Assembly (NCBI RefSeq): GCF_040274945.1
Contig: NZ_JBEMAR010000006.1
Coordinates: 143,416 to 207,415 of the forward strand
Source of the DNA: Carnobacterium_B sp040274945
GTDB lineage: Bacteria > Bacillota > Bacilli > Lactobacillales > Carnobacteriaceae
Length of the DNA: 64,000 nucleotides
Reading direction: 5' to 3'
Below the pieces are notes generated by a model that was not told the origin of the DNA, did not search any database, and saw only the letters and a list, made by a program, of their open reading frames with translations. Of this stretch, positions 60,794 to 64,000 are shown in pieces. Position 1 is the stretch's first letter. Every line of letters starts with the position of its first letter. A program made the position numbers and the translations under genes.

Positions 60794-62293
60794 ATGAGCC
60801 ACGAAGAACTAAACCATGAAGAATTAAATGATCAATTGATTGTCCGCCGTGAAAAGCTTGATACTTTACGTGAGCGTAATGTGGATCCTTTTGGTGGGCG
60901 TTTCGAAAGAACGCATCTATCCAATGAGCTACATGAAGCGTATGATGAATTTTCTAAAGAAGAAATAGCTGAAAAAGAAGATACAGCAACTGTTGCAGGT
61001 CGTATTATGACTAAACGCGGTAAAGGTAAAGTTGGGTTTGCTCACTTACAAGATCGTAAAGGACAAATTCAAATTTATGTTCGTAAAGATACTGTTGGTG
61101 AAGAAGACTACGAGACTTTTAAAAATGCAGATTTAGGGGACTTTATTGGTGTTACTGGAACAATTATGAAAACTGATACGGGTGAAGTGACTATCAAGCC
61201 AACTTCTATCACTCAATTATCAAAAGCGTTACGTCCTTTGCCAGATAAATATCATGGGTTGACAAATATTGAACAACGTTATCGTCAACGTTACCTTGAC
61301 TTGATCAGCAATCGTGAAAGTTTTGATCGTTTTACAAAACGTAGCCAAATCATTCGCGAAGTTCGTAACTATTTGAATGAACAAGATTACTTAGAAGTGG
61401 AAACTCCGACTTTGCATAATTTAGCCGGTGGAGCTGCTGCACGTCCGTTCATTACACACCACAATGCTTTAGATATGGAACTTTACTTGCGTATAGCTCT
61501 TGAATTGCATTTGAAACGATTAATCGTTGGTGGAATGGAAAAGGTTTATGAAATTGGTCGAGTGTTCCGTAATGAAGGAGTAGATACAACTCATAACCCA
61601 GAGTTTACAATGTTGGAAGCTTATACTGCTTATACTGATTTTGAAGATGTAATGGACTTAGTTGAGGGATTGATCCGTACCGTAGCACAACGTGTATTAG
61701 GTACAGGGCAAATCACGTACAACGGACAAGCGATTGATTTAGAGTCTTCTTGGAAGAGACAACATATGGTTGATGCCATAAAAGAACATTCGGGCGTAGA
61801 TTTTTGGCAACACATGTCAGACGAAGAAGCTCGTGCATTAGCTAAAGAACATGATGTTCCTGTAACTGAGCATAGCCAGTTTGGCCATGTAGTAAATGAA
61901 TTTTTTGAAAAATTTGTAGAAGATAAATTGATTCAACCGACATTTATCTACGGCCATCCTCTAGAAATTTCACCATTAGCTAAGAAAAACACAGAAGATC
62001 CTCGCTTTACGGATCGTTTTGAAGCATTTATCGTAGGACATGAGTATGGAAATGCCTTTAGTGAACTAAATGATCCGATAGATCAAAGAGAACGTTTTGA
62101 AGCACAAATGAAAGAACGTGCATTAGGAAATGACGAAGCTCATATGATCGATGAAGATTTCATTGAATCTTTAGAGTATGGTATGCCTCCAACAGGTGGG
62201 TTAGGAATTGGAATCGACCGTTTAGTGATGTTATTAACCGATGCTCAATCTATTCGAGATGTCTTGTTATTTCCAACAATGCGTAATCAATAA
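60794..62293 (+). CDS. lysS: lysyl-tRNA synthetase, class II
   Basis: 499 residues. N-terminal OB-fold anticodon domain ('ATVAGRIMTKRGKGKVGFAHLQD'), class II motif 1 around 'RSQIIREVRNYLNEQDYLEVETPTL', motif 2 'VYEIGRVFRNEGVDTTHNPEFTM', motif 3 'GGLGIGIDRLVMLLT'. It charges tRNA-Lys. Ribosome site TGGAGCGGAAATA. The following rRNA promoter reproduces the lysS-rrn junction near the origin of B. subtilis. Confidence 0.98.
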   Translation: MSHEELNHEELNDQLIVRREKLDTLRERNVDPFGGRFERTHLSNELHEAYDEFSKEEIAEKEDTATVAGRIMTKRGKGKVGFAHLQDRKGQIQIYVRKDTVGEEDYETFKNADLGDFIGVTGTIMKTDTGEVTIKPTSITQLSKALRPLPDKYHGLTNIEQRYRQRYLDLISNRESFDRFTKRSQIIREVRNYLNEQDYLEVETPTLHNLAGGAAARPFITHHNALDMELYLRIALELHLKRLIVGGMEKVYEIGRVFRNEGVDTTHNPEFTMLEAYTAYTDFEDVMDLVEGLIRTVAQRVLGTGQITYNGQAIDLESSWKRQHMVDAIKEHSGVDFWQHMSDEEARALAKEHDVPVTEHSQFGHVVNEFFEKFVEDKLIQPTFIYGHPLEISPLAKKNTEDPRFTDRFEAFIVGHEYGNAFSELNDPIDQRERFEAQMKERALGNDEAHMIDEDFIESLEYGMPPTGGLGIGIDRLVMLLTDAQSIRDVLLFPTMRNQ

Positions 62294-62304
62294 AATAAAA
62301 AGTG

Positions 62305-62337
62305 AAATCAATCTCTATAAAGAGATTGATTTTTTTT
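62305..62337 (+). terminator. terminator of lysS
   Basis: AAATCAATCTCT pairs with AGAGATTGATTT around ATAA, followed by T run. Confidence 0.92.
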
Positions 62338-62429
62338 ACTTTAGATATAAAGTAGTTTAAAATAAAGGAGCAATAGATTACATTACATAAATGTGCAATA
62401 CAGCAAATCAAAAAATAAGGAGGTATCTA

Positions 62430-63611
62430 ATGAAAGAGAAAACAAAATTTATGAATTATCTGGGTGGCACGAATATTCTCTTCACCCTGCTGATTCTTAT
62501 CATGTTAGGAATAATCATTTATATTTATAACGCTATTTCTTTTATTTTTGAACCATTAAAAGTTATCTTTTCTACTTTAGTAGCTCCATTGATCTTAGCG
62601 TTCATTTTTTATTATCTGTTAAATCCTGTTGTTGACTGGATGGAAAGACATAAAATAAAGCGAATTTGGGGAGTAATCATTTTATTTATTGCCATTATTG
62701 GTATTTTAGCTGGTTTGGTAGCATTAGCATTTCCTCCAATACAAGAACAAGTAACGAGTTTGGTTAATAATTTTCCTTCCTATGTAGATTCAATGGGAAC
62801 AACTATCTTAAGTTGGGTAGCGAATACGCCATTAGAAAATGCGACAAGTGATTTTATAGAATGGCTGGATGGCTGGGTAAGCAATCTACCAAGTGTCGTT
62901 GTCAGTTATTTTGATACAGCAGTAAGTGGATTAACAAGTGTTTTCTCTACGGTTTCAAATGTAGTAGTAGTAATCGTGACATTTCCGATAATTGCCTTTT
63001 TCTTATTGAAAGATGATGAAAAGTTTTTTAACTACGTGCTTAATATTATTCCACCAAAATTTAGAAAAGATACAAAGAATATTTTTGCAACAATCAACGA
63101 GCAAGTAGGATCATATATTAAAGGGCAATTATTGATCTCGCTATCTCTTGGAATCATGATGTTCATTGGCTTTACGGTCATTGGTTTAGAGTACTCAGGG
63201 ATATTGGCTATAGTTGCAACCTTTACAAGTATTGTTCCGTATATAGGAGCAGCCCTTGCGATGATACCAGCTATAATCGTAGCATTTACTATTTCATGGT
63301 TTATGGTTCTTAAATTGATCATCGTTTGGGTAGTCGTACAGTTCGTAGATGGAAACTTAATTGAGCCAAATATTATGGGTAAGAATTTAAACGTCCATCC
63401 ATTGACGATAATCATTGTCTTGCTTGTTTTAGGGGATTTGCTTGGTTTTGTTGGTTTGATTTTAGGAGTACCGATTTATGCTATTTCAAGAGTGTTGGCA
63501 ACATTTGTATTTCGGAAATTTAAACAACGCTACAATAAGTATTATGGCGATGAAGCAGGTAATTACAAAAATACAGAATTTACTCCAGATAAATACCAAG
63601 AAAAAAAATAA
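62430..63611 (+). CDS. AI-2E family transporter
   Basis: 393 residues from the ATG at 62430 (AAGGAGGTATCTA upstream); the in-frame ATG at 62391 has no site. About eight membrane helices in the YdiK/PerM pattern: 'PLILAFIFYYLLNPVVDWMERHKIKRIWGVIILF' style N-terminal part, a soluble or amphipathic middle ('IQEQVTSLVNNFPSYVDSM'), and C-terminal 'FTSIVPYIGAALAMIPAIIVAF', 'VQFVDGNLIEPNIMGKNLNVHPL'. The family is named for possible AI-2 export, but many members are Na+/H+ antiporters or unknown. A long terminator follows. Confidence 0.92.
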   Translation: MKEKTKFMNYLGGTNILFTLLILIMLGIIIYIYNAISFIFEPLKVIFSTLVAPLILAFIFYYLLNPVVDWMERHKIKRIWGVIILFIAIIGILAGLVALAFPPIQEQVTSLVNNFPSYVDSMGTTILSWVANTPLENATSDFIEWLDGWVSNLPSVVVSYFDTAVSGLTSVFSTVSNVVVVIVTFPIIAFFLLKDDEKFFNYVLNIIPPKFRKDTKNIFATINEQVGSYIKGQLLISLSLGIMMFIGFTVIGLEYSGILAIVATFTSIVPYIGAALAMIPAIIVAFTISWFMVLKLIIVWVVVQFVDGNLIEPNIMGKNLNVHPLTIIIVLLVLGDLLGFVGLILGVPIYAISRVLATFVFRKFKQRYNKYYGDEAGNYKNTEFTPDKYQEKK

Positions 63612-63664
63612 ATGCAGAGTTTCTAAGAGAGCTAATAAGAACAAAGTACTCGATTTATATATCG

Positions 63665-63713
63665 AAAGGACCTTTTAACCCTATTACTTAATAGGGTTAA
63701 AAGGTCCTTTTTG
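63665..63713 (+). terminator. long terminator after the AI-2E gene
   Basis: AAAGGACCTTTTAACCCTAT and its complement form a 20+ bp near-perfect stem around TACTTA, followed by T5. It insulates the rRNA operon. Confidence 0.95.
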
Positions 63714-63935
63714 ATATTAATGGCTATATAAGGGTTTCAAAGTATCTTTTATAATAAGTCTATTTTAAGTAAAAGGGATAAATATGTAGAAAAATGGAAG
63801 TTCATTCAAATTGAACGTTATTAAAGAATGCATTATATTCATTCGTTATTTGATAAAGAATAACGCTTTCTGACAAAGACGGTGATTTTTAAAGTTCGCT
63901 TCTAAAAATTCTTTTTAAATTTTAGCCGAAAGATG

Positions 63936-63964
63936 TTGACGATACTCTGAATCCCTGTTATATT
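63936..63964 (+). promoter_or_regulatory. rRNA operon promoter
   Basis: TTGACG, 17 bases, TATATT, then a leader 'GTCGCTGAGACAGGTTGAAA', typical of the short leader ahead of 16S rRNA in Lactobacillales. The rRNA genes themselves lie beyond the window. Confidence 0.7.
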
Positions 63965-64000
63965 AATACATGTCGCTGAGACAGGTTGAAACAAACCAAC

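Larger units (their letters stand above)
63612..64000. other. rRNA operon upstream region
   Basis: After the terminator: A/T-rich sequence with a CGTTATT...AATAACG hairpin (63843-63864), then the promoter at 63936-63964 and the start of the leader. No gene. Confidence 0.6.

Noticed and set aside
1..64000. CRISPR array, insertion sequence, prophage or tRNA gene
   Set aside because: No spaced identical repeats, transposase, integrase or phage genes, and no cloverleaf-type sequence was seen on either strand.

Overview
The window comes from a low-G+C Gram-positive bacterium of the order Lactobacillales, most likely Carnobacterium or a close relative. This is inferred from the strongly A+T-rich sequence, strong Shine-Dalgarno sites, an L-lactate dehydrogenase, an AdcABC-type zinc importer, and the near-origin gene order shared with Bacillus subtilis: metS-tatD-rnmV-rsmA-veg-ispE-purR-glmU-prs ... 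pth-mfd-(flippase)-yabN-rqcP-divIC-yabR-tilS-hpt-ftsH-hslO-cysK-lysS, followed by an rRNA promoter. No database search was possible, so names rest on motifs and on remembered family members.

Region 1 (1-18,000) is accessory in character. It has many short orphan genes, mostly small membrane proteins, on both strands, among regulators (XRE, HxlR), a SulP transporter, a MurE-like ligase paralogue with an altered C-terminal domain, a TIM-barrel sugar-phosphate isomerase-like protein and a class III alcohol dehydrogenase/S-formylglutathione hydrolase pair. Several genes look decayed: a putative immunity-protein gene split by a frameshift (7197-7707), a small exported-protein gene broken at an A5 tract (10323-10702), a GNAT acetyltransferase stub (17561-17704) and a possible XRE-repressor stub (8976-9026). 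Three promoters here (4.1, 11.4 and 15.85 kb) share a tandem dyad operator (consensus TAAACCAWTGGTTGC, centres 21-22 bp apart) abutting the -35 hexamer. This looks like an unrecognised local regulon of small proteins and is the most interesting signal in the window. A structured intergenic repeat bounded by GGGACAAAA lies at 7.8-8.0 kb.

Region 2 (18,000-29,000) is catabolic and transport-related. It has a glycerate operon (GntP-family permease, glycerate kinase, CdaR-type regulator) with a perfect palindrome and a perfect-consensus CcpA site upstream, VOC and luciferase-like oxidoreductase genes, a complete polar amino acid ABC transporter, a DUF72 protein and a Cof-type HAD phosphatase.

Region 3 (29,000-64,000) is the conserved housekeeping block: methionyl- and lysyl-tRNA synthetases, rRNA maturation (RnmV, RsmA), isoprenoid precursor synthesis (IspE), a zinc importer behind a Zur-type box, purine regulation (PurR, Prs, Hpt), cell-wall precursor synthesis (GlmU, lipid flippase), translation rescue and tRNA modification (Pth, RqcP, TilS), transcription-coupled repair (Mfd), division (DivIC), proteostasis (FtsH, HslO) and cysteine synthesis (CysK). 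Lineage insertions are adcACB between ispE and purR, and an orphan NusG domain II gene, a PepV-type dipeptidase and a divergent ldh between prs and pth. The window ends just inside an rRNA operon leader. No tRNA gene, insertion sequence, prophage or CRISPR array was seen.
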